Positions 8,410 through 19,518 of a stretch of DNA of 64,000 nucleotides are shown piece after piece. Positions within the stretch are counted from its first letter, which is position 1. Each line of letters starts with the position of its first letter. Under the pieces are notes generated by a model. That model was not told the origin of the DNA, did no database searches, and saw only the letters and a list, made by a program, of their open reading frames with translations. Origin of the DNA: Mycolicibacterium vinylchloridicum (GTDB lineage Bacteria > Actinomycetota > Actinomycetes > Mycobacteriales > Mycobacteriaceae); the NCBI RefSeq assembly GCF_013404075.1, contig NZ_JACBJQ010000016.1, forward strand, positions 79,102 to 143,101. The letters run 5' to 3'. The position numbers were made by a program, and so were the translations under genes.

Positions 8410-8820
8410 ATGGACGATTCCGACTACGACGATGTACGGGAGAGGCTCGTCATCGAGGGGCTGATGGACGCTATTTCCGTCGGGGAAATACACTCCGCGT
8501 TCTTGTTCGACAACCATGAGCCCAAGCGATCGGTGTCGGAAGCGCAGCAACTGACGTTGCGCATGATTCGGGACCTGGTCGGCGAGGGCCTGTTCGTCTT
8601 GGGGGTGCCCACCCGCCATGGATCCTTCAACGCCTGGGATGTCCCCTTGGACGAGGCCATGGCCCAGATCGAAGCGGCTTACATCGACAACTTCGACGAC
8701 CGGTGGGGTTGGGTCTGCGCCGCCTGGCTAGACCAGACCGACAAAGGAAAAGAGCTGGCACTGCAGCTGTACTACGCCGACGAACCCGACGACACCGACA
8801 CCCAGGCCAACCCAGGCTGA
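8410..8820 (+). CDS. Uncharacterised protein, paralogue B flanking the toxin cassette
   Basis: A 136-residue acidic protein related to the one at 5667-6098. The ATG at 8410 is chosen over an in-frame ATG at 8386 because from there the N-termini of the two paralogues align without gaps (DDV-E-L--EGLMD-IS-G). The shared LTLRMIR, EGLFVLG and WDVPLDEAMA blocks are intact. It is divergent from the EspC-like gene, with about 100 bases between them that must carry both promoters. It lies just upstream of dprE1. Function is unknown; a link to the cassette is inferred from the paired flanking arrangement. Confidence 0.7.
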   Translation: MDDSDYDDVRERLVIEGLMDAISVGEIHSAFLFDNHEPKRSVSEAQQLTLRMIRDLVGEGLFVLGVPTRHGSFNAWDVPLDEAMAQIEAAYIDNFDDRWGWVCAAWLDQTDKGKELALQLYYADEPDDTDTQANPG

Positions 8821-8882
8821 TCTGAGGGCCTGCCCGCATTCAACTGGCCCGACGCCACCGCACGGTAACCTTTGGCACTGAC

Positions 8883-10283
8883 ATGGCTACCGAACTCCCC
8901 CTGACCCCGCGTTCCCTGACCGGGTTCGGCCGCACCGCGCCGAGCGTGGCGCAGGTGCTGTCGACTCCCGATGTCGAGGTGATCGCCGCCGCCGTCCGGC
9001 AGGTGGCCGACGCGGACGCGAACAGTCCCTCATACCTGCGCCGGGGCATCCTGGCCCGCGGATTGGGGCGCTCCTATGGGGATCAGGCCGGCAACGGCGG
9101 CGGCATCGTCGTCGACATGACGCGCCTGCACCGCATCCACTCGATATCGGCCGAAACTGCCATCGCCTACGTCGACGCCGGCGTGAGCCTCGATCAATTG
9201 ATGAAGGCGGCGCTGCCGTTCGGCCTGTGGGTCCCCGTCCTGCCCGGCACCAGGCAGGTCACCGTCGGCGGTGCCATCGGATCGGACATCCACGGCAAGA
9301 ACCACCACAGCGCCGGCAGCTTCGGCAACCATGTGCTATCGCTCGACCTGCTGATGGCCGACGGCGAAGTCCGCACGCTGACCCCCGATGGACCCGAGAG
9401 CGAACTGTTCTGGGCGACCGTCGGTGGAAACGGCTTGACCGGCATCGTGATCCGCGCCCGCATCGCGATGACCCGCACCGAGACCGCGTATTTCATCGCC
9501 GACGGCATCGCCACCGCCGACCTGGACGAGACCGTCGCTGTCCACCAGGACGGCAGCGAGGACAACTACACCTACAGCAGCGCCTGGTTCGACCTGATCA
9601 ACCCGCCGCCGAAGTTGGGTCGCGCGGCGGTCAGTCGCGGCAGCCTGGCAAAACTGGACCAACTGCCGCCCAAGCTGGCGAAAGACCCCCTGCAGTTCAG
9701 CGCGCCCAAGCTGCCCGCAGTGCCAAACCTGTTCCCCGTCAGCGTCATGAACAAGCTGTCACTGAGTCTCGTCGGCGAGGCGTTCTACCGAGTCAGCGGC
9801 AACTACCAGAACAAGATCGTCAACCTGACGCAGTTCTACCACATGCTCGATATCACGACTGGCTGGCAATATGCCTACGGCCCAACCGGTTTCGCGCAGC
9901 ACCAGTTCCTCGTACCACCCGATGCCCTGGACGAATTCAAAGACATCATTCGGTGGATCCAGACCCAGGGTCACTATTCGGCGCTGAACGTTTTCAAGCT
10001 GTTCGGCCCGGGAAACCCTGCCCCACTGAGCTTCCCGATGGCCGGTTGGAACGTCGCGATGGACTTCCCCAACAACGCCGGCGTCAACGAGTTCCTCAAC
10101 GAACTCGACGACCGCGTCATGAAATTCGGTGGGCGGGTCTACACCGCCAAGGACTCTCGGGTGAGCGCCGAGAAGTTCCACAGAATGTATCCGCGGGTCG
10201 ATGAGTGGATTGCTGTGCGCCGCAAGGCCGATCCCAACGGTGTGTTTGCCTCCGACATGGCCCGCCGACTCGAACTGCTGTAG
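8883..10283 (+). CDS. dprE1: DprE1, decaprenylphosphoryl-beta-D-ribose 2'-oxidase
   Basis: A 466-residue FAD enzyme (Rv3790 type) that oxidises decaprenyl-phosphoryl-ribose to the 2'-keto form, the first half of epimerisation to decaprenyl-phosphoryl-arabinose, the only arabinose donor for the cell wall. The FAD-binding N-terminal domain shows GRSYGDQAG and [16 protein letters not shown], with the flavin-linked histidine in the latter. The substrate domain shows [33 protein letters not shown] and the conserved C-terminus [12 protein letters not shown]. At residue 392 (10056-10058) the codon is GCG, alanine, where M. tuberculosis has Cys387, the covalent target of benzothiazinones (GWNVAMDF against GWNICVDF). 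Catalysis should be unaffected, since that cysteine is not essential. Confidence 0.97.
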   Translation: MATELPLTPRSLTGFGRTAPSVAQVLSTPDVEVIAAAVRQVADADANSPSYLRRGILARGLGRSYGDQAGNGGGIVVDMTRLHRIHSISAETAIAYVDAGVSLDQLMKAALPFGLWVPVLPGTRQVTVGGAIGSDIHGKNHHSAGSFGNHVLSLDLLMADGEVRTLTPDGPESELFWATVGGNGLTGIVIRARIAMTRTETAYFIADGIATADLDETVAVHQDGSEDNYTYSSAWFDLINPPPKLGRAAVSRGSLAKLDQLPPKLAKDPLQFSAPKLPAVPNLFPVSVMNKLSLSLVGEAFYRVSGNYQNKIVNLTQFYHMLDITTGWQYAYGPTGFAQHQFLVPPDALDEFKDIIRWIQTQGHYSALNVFKLFGPGNPAPLSFPMAGWNVAMDFPNNAGVNEFLNELDDRVMKFGGRVYTAKDSRVSAEKFHRMYPRVDEWIAVRRKADPNGVFASDMARRLELL

Positions 10284-10301
10284 AAAGGCATCCCCACACA
10301 C

Positions 10302-11081
10302 ATGATCGACGCCACGGGTAACCCACAGACCATCCTGCTGCTGGGCGGAACCTCTGAGATCGGCCTGGCCATCGTGGCGCGCTATCTGCGCAACGCCAAG
10401 GCCCGCGTCATTCTGGCCGATCTGCCGAACGCACCCAAGCGTGACGCTGCCATCGCCCAGCTGGAGGCCGCAGGCGCGAAGTCGGTGGAATACCTCGACT
10501 TCGACGCCCTCGATACCGCAAGCCACCCCGGCGTCATCGAAAAAGCCTGGGCCAATGGCGATGTCGACGTAGCGATCGTCGCATTCGGCATCCTCGGCGA
10601 TGCCGAGGAACTGTGGCAGAACCAGGCCAAGGCCGTGTTGAGCGCCCAGATCAACTACACCGCCGCCGTTTCGGTGGGCGTGCTGATCGGCGAGAAGATG
10701 CGCGCGCAGGGATTCGGCCAGATCATCGCCATGTCGTCGGTGGCCGGTGAACGGGTGCGCCGCAACAACTTCGTCTACGGCTCCACCAAGGCCGGCCTGG
10801 ACGGCTTCTACCTGGGCCTCGGAGAGGCCCTGCGCGAGTATGGAGTTCATGTGCTGGTCATCCGGCCCGGCCAGGTACGCACCACCACCACGCTGGAGCA
10901 CTGGAAGGCGACCGGCGCGAAGGAAGCCCCCTTCACCGTGAACGCCGAAGACGTCGCCGAGCTGGCCGTCACGTCCGCGGCCAAGGGCAAGGACCTCGTG
11001 TGGGCGCCCGGGCAGGTACGCGTGCTGATGTCGGTGCTGCGGCACATCCCGCGGCCCATCTTCCGCAAGCTGCCGATCTAA
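10302..11081 (+). CDS. dprE2: DprE2, decaprenylphosphoryl-2-keto-erythro-pentose reductase
   Basis: A 259-residue short-chain dehydrogenase (Rv3791 type) that uses NADH to reduce the DprE1 product to decaprenyl-phosphoryl-arabinose. The cofactor-binding glycine motif appears as LLGGTSEIG near residue 12, the active-site serines in MSSVAGER, and the catalytic YxxxK as YGSTKAG. The gene starts 18 bases after dprE1 behind AGAAAGG and is in the same operon; the two enzymes act as a pair. Confidence 0.96.
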   Translation: MIDATGNPQTILLLGGTSEIGLAIVARYLRNAKARVILADLPNAPKRDAAIAQLEAAGAKSVEYLDFDALDTASHPGVIEKAWANGDVDVAIVAFGILGDAEELWQNQAKAVLSAQINYTAAVSVGVLIGEKMRAQGFGQIIAMSSVAGERVRRNNFVYGSTKAGLDGFYLGLGEALREYGVHVLVIRPGQVRTTTTLEHWKATGAKEAPFTVNAEDVAELAVTSAAKGKDLVWAPGQVRVLMSVLRHIPRPIFRKLPI

Positions 11082-11088
11082 ACGCCTC

Positions 11089-12933
11089 ATGGTCAAGGGC
11101 GCGCTGGCCACTGCGGGTCAGATGATCGCGGCAGTCGCTGTGGCCGTTGTGGTTTCGGTCATCGCGCTGATCGCGATATCTCGGGTCCAATGGCCGGCGT
11201 TCCCGTCGTCCAACCAGCTGCACGCATTGACCACCGTCGGTCAGGTCGGCTGCCTGGTCTTGTTGCTGGGAACCGGATTCCTCTGGCGCAAGGGATACCA
11301 ATGGGCAGCGCGCATTGCCGCCGCGGTGTTCCTGTCGGCGTTCACGGTGGTCACCCTCGGGATGCCGCTGGGCGCGAGCCGGCTCTACCTCTTCGGCATT
11401 TCGGTCGATCAGCAATTCCGCACCGAATACCTCACCCGCTTGGCCCAGAGCCCGGCCCTGCACGACATGACCTACATCGGTCTGCCGCCGTTCTACCCCG
11501 CCGGCTGGTTCTGGATCGGCGGGCGGGCCGCCGCGCTCACCGGAACACCCGCGTGGGAGATGTTCAAGCCCTGGGCCATAACCTCCATCGCGGTCGCCGT
11601 CGTGCTGGCAATGGTGCTGTGGTCGGCGCTCATCAGGTTCGAGTACGCCCTGATCGTCACTGTCGCCACCACCGCGGTCACCCTCGCGTACAGCTCGCCG
11701 GAGCCCTACGCCGCCACCATCACCGTCCTCATCCCGCCCGTCTTCGTGCTGGCGTGGTCGGGACTGCGCGGCAAGACCAGGGGTGGCGGCTGGGCGGCCG
11801 TCGCCGGCGTCGGGCTCTTCCTCGGCGTCTCCGCCACCTTCTACACCCTGCTGTTCGGCTACGCGGCCTTCACCGTCGGCGTGATGGGCATCATCGTCGC
11901 GATCGCGCGGCGCAGCGTCGAACCGCTCCTGCGCCTGGTGGTCGCCGCCGTCATCACGGCGGCCATCGGGTTGATCACCTGGCTGCCGTTCCTGCGCCAC
12001 GCCGCCCGTCACCCGATGAGCGACACCGGCAGCGCCCAGCACTACCTGCCCGCGGACGGCGCGGTCCTGACGTTCCCGATGCTGCAGTTCTCGTTGCTCG
12101 GCGCGCTGTGCATGCTGGGCACGCTGTGGCTGGTGTGGCGGGCAAGCACGTCCACACGCGCCGCCGCGCTCGGCATCGGCGTGCTGACCGTCTACGCCTG
12201 GTCGGCGCTGTCCATGCTGACCACCCTGCTCGGCACCACACTTCTGTCCTTCCGGCTACAGCCCACGCTGACCGTGCTGCTGTCGGCGGCCGGGGTGTTC
12301 GGGTTCATCGAGGTGACACTCGCGATCGCGGCACGCGCCAACCGCAAGGTCATTCCAGTTGGCGCCGCGATCGGACTGATCGGCGCCATCGGCTTCAGCC
12401 AGGACATCCCCGACGTGCTGCGGCCCGACCTGACCGTCGCCTACACCGACACCGACGGCTACGGCCAGCGTGGCGACCGCCGGCCGCCGGGGGCCGAGAA
12501 GTACTACCCCGAGGTCGACGCCGCGATCCAGACGGCCACCGGCCGTCCCCGTGAAGACACCGTCGTGCTGACCGCCGACTACAGCTTCCTGTCGTATTAC
12601 CCGTACTACGGTTTCCAGGGCCTGACCTCCCATTACGCGAACCCGCTCGCCGAGTTCGACAAGCGCGCCGCCGCCATCGAATCCTGGGCCGGGCTGAAGA
12701 ACGCCGACCAGCTGGTCCATGCGCTGGACTCGCTGCCCTGGCCGGCGCCGACCGTCTTCCTCATGCGTCGCGGCGCCAATGACACCTACACCCTGCGCCT
12801 GGCCCAGGACGTCTACCCCAACCAGCCCAACGTGCGCCGCTACACCGTCGACTTCGACGGCAAGCTGTTCAGCGGACCGCACTTCACAGTCAAGACGATC
12901 GGGCCGTTCGTGCTTGCCATCCGGAATCCGTAG
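11089..12933 (+). CDS. aftA: AftA, arabinofuranosyltransferase priming arabinan on galactan
   Basis: A 614-residue GT-C membrane enzyme (Rv3792 type, GT85). It adds the first arabinofuranose residues to the galactan chain using decaprenyl-phosphoryl-arabinose on the outer face of the membrane. Roughly the first 430 residues hold about eleven transmembrane helices. The loop with [16 protein letters not shown] carries the acidic residue typical of the family, and [24 protein letters not shown] and [18 protein letters not shown] segments match the M. tuberculosis protein closely. The soluble C-terminal domain contains [13 protein letters not shown]. It begins seven bases after dprE2. Confidence 0.95.
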   Translation: MVKGALATAGQMIAAVAVAVVVSVIALIAISRVQWPAFPSSNQLHALTTVGQVGCLVLLLGTGFLWRKGYQWAARIAAAVFLSAFTVVTLGMPLGASRLYLFGISVDQQFRTEYLTRLAQSPALHDMTYIGLPPFYPAGWFWIGGRAAALTGTPAWEMFKPWAITSIAVAVVLAMVLWSALIRFEYALIVTVATTAVTLAYSSPEPYAATITVLIPPVFVLAWSGLRGKTRGGGWAAVAGVGLFLGVSATFYTLLFGYAAFTVGVMGIIVAIARRSVEPLLRLVVAAVITAAIGLITWLPFLRHAARHPMSDTGSAQHYLPADGAVLTFPMLQFSLLGALCMLGTLWLVWRASTSTRAAALGIGVLTVYAWSALSMLTTLLGTTLLSFRLQPTLTVLLSAAGVFGFIEVTLAIAARANRKVIPVGAAIGLIGAIGFSQDIPDVLRPDLTVAYTDTDGYGQRGDRRPPGAEKYYPEVDAAIQTATGRPREDTVVLTADYSFLSYYPYYGFQGLTSHYANPLAEFDKRAAAIESWAGLKNADQLVHALDSLPWPAPTVFLMRRGANDTYTLRLAQDVYPNQPNVRRYTVDFDGKLFSGPHFTVKTIGPFVLAIRNP

Positions 12934-12935
12934 CG

Positions 12936-15900
12936 ATGAACCGCCCGAGTGGCCAATTAGCATCTAGCTCCGTGGAGAAGACGCGGGTGGATTATCGGAC
13001 CGCCCGTCTCGTCGCCGTCGTGGCCGGCCTGCTCGGCGCCGCGCTGGCGATCCTGACGCCGTTGCTGCCGGTCAAGCAGACCACTGCCGAGCTCAACTGG
13101 CCGCAGAACGGCGTGCTCGACAGCGTCACGGCGCCCCTGATCAGTTACGTGGCGACCGACCTGACCATCGAAGTGCCCTGTAGCGCGGCCGCGGGTCTGG
13201 ACCGGCCCGGCAAGACCGTCCTGCTGTCGACGGTCCCCAAGCAGGCGCCCAAAGCCGTCGACCGCGGTCTGCTGATCCAGCGCGCCAACGACGACCTCGT
13301 CGTCGTCGTCCGCAACACCCCTGTCGTCGTCGCACCGCTGAAACAAGTACTCAGCCCGGCCTGCCAGAAGCTGACGTTCACCGCCCATGCCGATCGGGTG
13401 ACCGCCGAGTTCGTCGGCCTCACCCAGGGCCCCGACAGTGAGCAGCCCGGGTCCCCGCTCGAGGGCGAACGCAGCGGCTACGACTTCCGGCCCCAGATCG
13501 TCGGCGTCTTCACCGACCTGACCGGCCCGGCGCCGCCCGGCCTGCGCCTGTCCGCCACGATCGACACCCGCTACAGCAGCGCACCGACCGCACTGAAGAT
13601 GGCCGCGATGGTGCTCGGCGTCGCGATGACGGTGATTGCGCTGATCGCCCTGCACCTGATGGATTGCGCAGACGGTGTGCGGCAACGACGCTTCCTGCCG
13701 GCCCGATGGTGGTCATTGAGCGGGCTGGACGGCGTGGTGTTCGCGGTCCTGGTGTGGTGGCACTTCGTCGGCGCCAACACCTCCGACGACGGCTACATCC
13801 TCACCATGGCCCGGGTGTCCGAGCACGCCGGCTACATGGCCAACTACTACCGCTGGTTCGGCACGCCCGAGGCGCCGTTCGGCTGGTACTACGACCTGCT
13901 CGCCATGTGGGCACACGTCTCCACGACCAGCGTCTGGATGCGGCTGCCGACCCTGGCCATGGCGCTGGTGTGCTGGTGGCTGATCAGCCGCGAGGTGATC
14001 CCCCGGCTCGGCCACGCCGTCAAGACCAGCCGCGCCGCCGCCTGGACTGCTGCAGGCATGTTCCTGGTGTTCTGGCTGCCGCTGGACAACGGCCTGCGGC
14101 CCGAACCGATCATCGCGCTGGGCATCCTGCTCACCTGGTGCTCGGTCGAACGCGGTGTGGCCACCAGCCGCCTGCTGCCGGTCGCATTTGCCTGCATCGT
14201 CGGCGCACTGACGTTGTTCTCGGGCCCAACCGGTATTGCCTCGATCGGCGCGCTGCTGGTGGCCATCGGCCCGCTGCGCACGATCCTGCACCGCCGATCC
14301 CGCCAGTTCGGCCTGCTGCCGCTGCTCGCCCCGATCCTGGCCGCGTGCACCGTGACGATCATCCTGATCTTCCGCGACCAGACCCTGGCCGGCGAGGTGC
14401 AGGCCAACATGCTGAAGTCCGCGGTCGGGCCGAGCCTCGCGTGGTTCGACGAGCACATCCGCTACGAGCGGTTGTTCATGGCCAGTCCCGACGGATCGAT
14501 ATCCCGCCGGTTCGCGGTGCTGGCCCTGCTCGTCGCGCTGCTCATGTCGGTGGCGATGATCCTGCGTCGAGGCCACATCCCGGGGACCGCGGCAGGCCCG
14601 AGCCGGCGCATCATCGGCATCACGATCATCTCGTTCATCGCCATGATGTTCACGCCGACGAAGTGGACACATCACTTCGGGGTGTTCGCCGGGCTGGCCG
14701 GTTCGCTGGGTGCGCTGGCCGCGGTCGCGGTCGGCGCGCACGTGCTGAGGTCCCGACGAAACAGGGCGATCTTCGCCGCCGCAGTCTTCTTCATCACGGG
14801 TTTGTCGTTCGCCAGCGTCAACGGCTGGTGGTACGTGTCCAACTTCGGCGTGCCGTGGTCAAACCAGCTCCCCGAGTGGCACTTTGGCTTCACCACGATC
14901 CTGCTCGCGTTGACGGTGATCAGCTTGCTGGTGGCCGCGTGGTTCCACTTCTCCGGCCGCGACAACGGCAGCAGCGGACGTACGAGCTGGTGGCGGCGGA
15001 TCGTGGGTTCACCGTTGGCGGTGGTGGCCTGGCTGTTGGTGGTCTTCGAGGTGGCATCTCTGACCTTGGGAATGACCGAACAGTGGCCGGCCTGGTCGGT
15101 GGGCCGCTCGAACTTGCAGGCGCTCGCTGGAAAGACGTGCGGGCTGGCCGACGACGTGCTCGTGGAAGAGGACCCGAATGCCGGCATCCTCACCCCGATC
15201 ACCGGGGTGTCGCTGGGCGACGCGCTCGGCGCGACCACGGCCGAAGGGTTCACCCCCGGCGGCATTCCCGCCGACGTCTCCGCCGACCCCGTGATGGAGC
15301 CGCCCGGCGGTGGCAACTTCGCCGACACCGACGGCGTGGTCACCAGCAGCGAGGCCGGTACCGAAGGCGGGACCGACGCCGTCGGCGGGGTCAACGGTTC
15401 GCGCGCACGGCTGCCCTACAACCTGGACCCGGCCCGCACACCGGTCATGGGCAGCTGGCGTCCCGGCGTGCAACAGCCCGCGATGCTGCGCTCGGCCTGG
15501 TACCGGCTGCCCGCCGACTGGACGTCATCCCCGCTGCTGGTGGTCGCGGCGGCGGGCCGCTTCGACCCCGACGAGGTCCAGGTCCAGTGGGCGACCGAAC
15601 AGCAGGCGGCCGACGGAAAGCCCGGCGGCTCAATCATTTTCGGCGACATCGGCGCTGCGCCCGCATGGCGCAACCTGCGCGCCCCCTTGGCCGCGATCCC
15701 CCGTGAGGCCGCCATGGTCCGGCTGGTCGCCGACGATGACGACCTGTCACCTCAGCACTGGATCGCCCTGACCCCGCCCCGCATCCCGAAGCTGCGCACC
15801 CTGCAGGACGTCGTCGGGTCGCAGGATCCGGTACTGCTGGACTGGCTTGTCGGCCTGGCCTTCCCGTGCCAGCGGCCGTTCGGCCATCAGTACGGCGTCA

Positions 15901-16175
15901 TCGAGCCACCGAAGTGGCGGATCCTGCCGGACCGCTTCGGCGCCGAGGCCAACTCGCCGGTGATGGACAACATCGGCGGCGGCCCGCTCGGTATCAGCGA
16001 ATTGCTCTACCGCGCGTCGACCGTGCCGAGTTACCTCCGTGACGACTGGTTCCGGGACTGGGGCGCGCTGCAGCGGCTCAACCCGTTCTATCCCGCCGCG
16101 CAGCCCGCCCGCCTGGATCTGGGCACCGCGACCCGCACCGGATTGTGGAGCCCGGCTCCGCTGCGGCCGACATAG
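12936..16175 (+). CDS. embC: EmbC arabinosyltransferase
   Basis: A 1079-residue GT53 membrane protein (Rv3793 type) that elongates the arabinan of lipoarabinomannan and is inhibited by ethambutol. The N-terminal extracellular carbohydrate-binding domain follows the first helix ([12 protein letters not shown]). The GT-C catalytic loop shows [20 protein letters not shown] with the acidic DD pair. The proline-rich [11 protein letters not shown] motif and the large C-terminal extracellular domain ([32 protein letters not shown]) are intact. The EmbC assignment over EmbA/B rests on order and on the [10 protein letters not shown] and [14 protein letters not shown] signatures. It starts three bases after aftA. 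Confidence 0.95.
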   Translation: MNRPSGQLASSSVEKTRVDYRTARLVAVVAGLLGAALAILTPLLPVKQTTAELNWPQNGVLDSVTAPLISYVATDLTIEVPCSAAAGLDRPGKTVLLSTVPKQAPKAVDRGLLIQRANDDLVVVVRNTPVVVAPLKQVLSPACQKLTFTAHADRVTAEFVGLTQGPDSEQPGSPLEGERSGYDFRPQIVGVFTDLTGPAPPGLRLSATIDTRYSSAPTALKMAAMVLGVAMTVIALIALHLMDCADGVRQRRFLPARWWSLSGLDGVVFAVLVWWHFVGANTSDDGYILTMARVSEHAGYMANYYRWFGTPEAPFGWYYDLLAMWAHVSTTSVWMRLPTLAMALVCWWLISREVIPRLGHAVKTSRAAAWTAAGMFLVFWLPLDNGLRPEPIIALGILLTWCSVERGVATSRLLPVAFACIVGALTLFSGPTGIASIGALLVAIGPLRTILHRRSRQFGLLPLLAPILAACTVTIILIFRDQTLAGEVQANMLKSAVGPSLAWFDEHIRYERLFMASPDGSISRRFAVLALLVALLMSVAMILRRGHIPGTAAGPSRRIIGITIISFIAMMFTPTKWTHHFGVFAGLAGSLGALAAVAVGAHVLRSRRNRAIFAAAVFFITGLSFASVNGWWYVSNFGVPWSNQLPEWHFGFTTILLALTVISLLVAAWFHFSGRDNGSSGRTSWWRRIVGSPLAVVAWLLVVFEVASLTLGMTEQWPAWSVGRSNLQALAGKTCGLADDVLVEEDPNAGILTPITGVSLGDALGATTAEGFTPGGIPADVSADPVMEPPGGGNFADTDGVVTSSEAGTEGGTDAVGGVNGSRARLPYNLDPARTPVMGSWRPGVQQPAMLRSAWYRLPADWTSSPLLVVAAAGRFDPDEVQVQWATEQQAADGKPGGSIIFGDIGAAPAWRNLRAPLAAIPREAAMVRLVADDDDLSPQHWIALTPPRIPKLRTLQDVVGSQDPVLLDWLVGLAFPCQRPFGHQYGVIEPPKWRILPDRFGAEANSPVMDNIGGGPLGISELLYRASTVPSYLRDDWFRDWGALQRLNPFYPAAQPARLDLGTATRTGLWSPAPLRPT

Positions 16176-16251
16176 CGATCCAGTCTCGAATCGCCGGAGC
16201 CCCCGCAGGCCTTCGGAACTGACACAACTTCGTCGCCTACCATCGAGCCTC

Positions 16252-19200
16252 GTGCCAGCCGACAGAGCCGACGCCCCCCGGATCGCCCGGCTCGTCGCCG
16301 TTGTCGCAGGAATCCTCGGTGTTCTGCTGTGCGGTATCACGCCATTGCTGCCGGTCACCCAGACCACGGCCACGATCGCCTGGCCGCAGGCACCCGGACC
16401 GGACGGCATGGTGAGCGACATCACCGCACCGCTGGTCTCCGGCGCGCCGCAGTCACTCGACGTCACGATTCCGTGCCGGGCCATCGCGACGATGCCCGCC
16501 GAGGGTGGCCTGGTGTTCTCGACAATCCCCCCGGCCGGCATCGACGCAAGCCGCAACGGGCTGTTCGTGCGGGCCAACGCCGCCACCGTCGTCGTCGCAT
16601 TCCGCGACACCGTGGCTGCGGTCGCCCCCCGCCCGGCAGTGGCCGCGGGCGCATGCAGCGACCTGCACATCTGGGCTGGGCCCGGTGGAGTCGGCGCCGA
16701 TTTCGTCGGCATCCCCGGCGCCGCCGGCACGCTGGCTCCTGAGAAGAAGCCCGCAGTCGACGGGATCTTCACCGATATGAAGGTCCCCGCCGCAGGCCTG
16801 TCCGCGCGTATCGACATCGACACCCGGTTCATCACCAGCCCAGGCGCGCTCAAGATCGCGGTGATGGCGCTGGGCGTGGTCTGTGTACTGGCCTCGATCA
16901 TCGCGCTGGGGGTGCTGGACCGGCGCTCGGGCCGCCGCGTGCCCGGAGCCTGGCGGCGTTTTTTCCGGGTCGGAGCATCCACCTGGCTGGTCGATATCGG
17001 GGTGATCGGCGGCCTGCTGCTCTGGCACGTGATCGGCGCCATCTCCTCTGACGACGGCTACAACCTCACGATCGCGCGGGTGTCCGAATCCGCCGGCTAC
17101 AACGCCAACTACTTCCGCTACTTCGGGGCCACCGAGGCACCGTTCGACTGGTACCAGTCGGTGCTCGCCCATCTGGCCGCGATCAGCACCGCCGGGGTGT
17201 GGATGCGGCTGCCGGCCACCGCCGCCGGCATCGGCACCTGGCTGATCCTGAGCCGCTGGGTGCTGCCGCGACTCGGTCGACGCCTGTCCCTCAACAAGGT
17301 CACGGTGTGGACCGCCGGTGCGGTGTTCCTGGCCGCCTGGCTGCCGTTCAACAACGGGTTGCGGCCCGAACCACTGATCGCGTTCGGCGTACTGGCGGCG
17401 TGGATCCTGGTCGAGAACGCGATCGCCTCCCGCCGTCTCGTCCCGGCCGCCATCGCGATCGTCGTCGCGATGTTCAGCGTGACGCTCGCCCCGCAGGGTC
17501 TGATCGCGATCGCCCCGCTGCTGGTCGGCTCCCGCGCGATCGCCCGGGTGATCAAGGCCCGCCGCACCTCCGACGGACTGCCGGCACCGCTGGCCGCGCT
17601 GGCCGCCTCGTTGTCGGTCGTCTTCGTCATCGTCTTCCGCGATCAGACACTGGCCGCGGTCGCCGAATCCGCCCGCATCAAGTACGTCGTCGGGCCGACG
17701 ATCGCCTGGTACCAGGACTTCCTGCGGTACTACTTCCTCACGGTCGAAGACAACGTGGAGAGCTCGCTGACCCGTCGCTTCGCCGTCCTGGTGATGATGC
17801 TGTGCCTGTTCGGCATGCTGGCCGTCCTGCTGCGCCGCGGCCACGTGCCCGGTGTCGCGGGAGGACCGGTGTGGCGCCTGATCGGCACCACCGCGATCGG
17901 CCTGCTGCTGCTCACCTTCACCCCGACCAAGTGGGCCGTCCAGTTCGGCGCGTTCGCCGGACTGGCCGGGGCACTCGGCGCCGTCACCGCATTCACCTTC
18001 GCGCGGGTCGGCCTGCACAATCGACGCAACCTGGCCCTCTACGTCACCGCGCTGCTCTTCGTGCTGGCGTGGGCGACCTCGGGTACCAACGGCTGGTTCT
18101 ACGTCGGCAGCTACGGGGTGCCGTGGTTCGACCGCCAGCCCGTCATCGCCCACCAGCCCGTGACGACGATGTTCCTCGGGCTGGCCATCGTCACCGGCCT
18201 GCTGGCCGGCTGGCTGCATTTCCGGATGGACTACAGCGGTCACACCGAGGTGAAGAACACCGGCCGCAACCGGGCGCTGGCGTCGACCCCACTGCTGGTG
18301 GTCGCACTGATCATGGTGCTGCTCGAGATCGGTTCGATGACCAAGGCCTTCGCGCAGCGCTACCCGGTCTACACCACCGCGGCAGCCAACCTGTCCGCGC
18401 TGAAGTCGGGCCTGTCCCCGGCGAGCTGTGCGATGGCCGATGCGGTCCTGGTCGAGCCGGACCCCAATGCCGGTATGTTGCAACCGGTTCCGGGCCAGAA
18501 GTGGGGCCAGTACGGTCCCCTCGGTGGCGACAACCCGATCGGCTTCACCCCCAACGGGATCAGCGACACCCTCGAGCCGGCCGAACCGTTCGTGGCCAAC
18601 CCCGGCACCGTCAACTCCGACGGCTCCCCGAACAAACCCAACGCCGGGATCGCGTTCGCGGCAGGCACCGGTGGCGGCTACGGGCCGGTCGGCGTCAACG
18701 GCTCGCGGGTGTTCCTGCCGTTCGGACTGGATCCCAAGACCACACCGGTGATGGGCAGCTACAACGAGAACACCGTTGCGGCCAAAGCGACTTCGGCCTG
18801 GTACCAGCTGCCGCCGCGCACCCCGGACCGCCCCCTGGTGACCGTCGCTGCCGCGGGCGCCATCTGGTTCTACGACGAGGAGGGCCAGTTCAACTACGGG
18901 CAGTCGCTGAAACTTCAGTGGGGTGTGCAACGTCCCGACGGCAGCTTCCAGGCGCTGAACTCGGTGCAGCCCATCGATGTGATCGCCCAAAAGGCTTGGC
19001 GTAACCTGCGATTCCCGATGGCGTGGGCGCCGCCGGAGGCCAATGTCGCGCGCATCGTCGCCGACGACCCGAACCTGAGCACCGACCAATGGTTCGGCTT
19101 CACCCCGCCGCGGGTGCCGGTACTGGAGACCGCCCAGCAATTCCTGGGCTCCAAAACTCCGGTGATGATGGACATCGCCACGGCGGCCAACTTCCCGTGC

Positions 19201-19518
19201 CAGCGGCCGTTCTCCGAACACCTCGGCGTCGCCGAGCTCCCGGAGTACCGGATCCTGCCCAACCTCAAGCAGGTGGTGGTGTCGAGCAATATGTGGTTTT
19301 CCGCCCGCGCCGGTGGACCTTTCCTGTTCATCCAGGGCCTGCTGACCACCTCAACCGTCCCGACCTATCTGCGCGACGACTGGTACCGCGACTGGGGCGC
19401 GATCGAGCGCTATATCCGTCTGGTCCCGCCGGCCCAGGCGCCCGACGCATTGATCGATCAGGGCACCAAGACGGTATTCGGTTGGAGCCGTAGCGGACCC
19501 ATCAGGGCGTTGCCATGA
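16252..19518 (+). CDS. embA: EmbA arabinosyltransferase
   Basis: A 1088-residue GT53 membrane enzyme (Rv3794 type). EmbA and EmbB form a heterodimer that makes the branched non-reducing ends of the arabinogalactan arabinan. The N-terminus reads [21 protein letters not shown], then [10 protein letters not shown]. The catalytic-loop signature is [20 protein letters not shown], with Asn in place of the Ile seen in EmbB/EmbC, as expected for EmbA. The reading frame is open far upstream into embC, but the GTG at 16252 fits the family length (1094 in M. tuberculosis). It lies 76 bases after embC; its stop overlaps the start of embB. Confidence 0.94.
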   Translation: MPADRADAPRIARLVAVVAGILGVLLCGITPLLPVTQTTATIAWPQAPGPDGMVSDITAPLVSGAPQSLDVTIPCRAIATMPAEGGLVFSTIPPAGIDASRNGLFVRANAATVVVAFRDTVAAVAPRPAVAAGACSDLHIWAGPGGVGADFVGIPGAAGTLAPEKKPAVDGIFTDMKVPAAGLSARIDIDTRFITSPGALKIAVMALGVVCVLASIIALGVLDRRSGRRVPGAWRRFFRVGASTWLVDIGVIGGLLLWHVIGAISSDDGYNLTIARVSESAGYNANYFRYFGATEAPFDWYQSVLAHLAAISTAGVWMRLPATAAGIGTWLILSRWVLPRLGRRLSLNKVTVWTAGAVFLAAWLPFNNGLRPEPLIAFGVLAAWILVENAIASRRLVPAAIAIVVAMFSVTLAPQGLIAIAPLLVGSRAIARVIKARRTSDGLPAPLAALAASLSVVFVIVFRDQTLAAVAESARIKYVVGPTIAWYQDFLRYYFLTVEDNVESSLTRRFAVLVMMLCLFGMLAVLLRRGHVPGVAGGPVWRLIGTTAIGLLLLTFTPTKWAVQFGAFAGLAGALGAVTAFTFARVGLHNRRNLALYVTALLFVLAWATSGTNGWFYVGSYGVPWFDRQPVIAHQPVTTMFLGLAIVTGLLAGWLHFRMDYSGHTEVKNTGRNRALASTPLLVVALIMVLLEIGSMTKAFAQRYPVYTTAAANLSALKSGLSPASCAMADAVLVEPDPNAGMLQPVPGQKWGQYGPLGGDNPIGFTPNGISDTLEPAEPFVANPGTVNSDGSPNKPNAGIAFAAGTGGGYGPVGVNGSRVFLPFGLDPKTTPVMGSYNENTVAAKATSAWYQLPPRTPDRPLVTVAAAGAIWFYDEEGQFNYGQSLKLQWGVQRPDGSFQALNSVQPIDVIAQKAWRNLRFPMAWAPPEANVARIVADDPNLSTDQWFGFTPPRVPVLETAQQFLGSKTPVMMDIATAANFPCQRPFSEHLGVAELPEYRILPNLKQVVVSSNMWFSARAGGPFLFIQGLLTTSTVPTYLRDDWYRDWGAIERYIRLVPPAQAPDALIDQGTKTVFGWSRSGPIRALP

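Noticed and set aside
16453..19221. 922-codon open frame antisense to embA
   Set aside because: It is a shadow frame caused by high GC at third codon positions; its product is Arg/Gly/Asp-rich without domains, while embA on the plus strand is unmistakable. The same holds for long frames opposite embC and embB.
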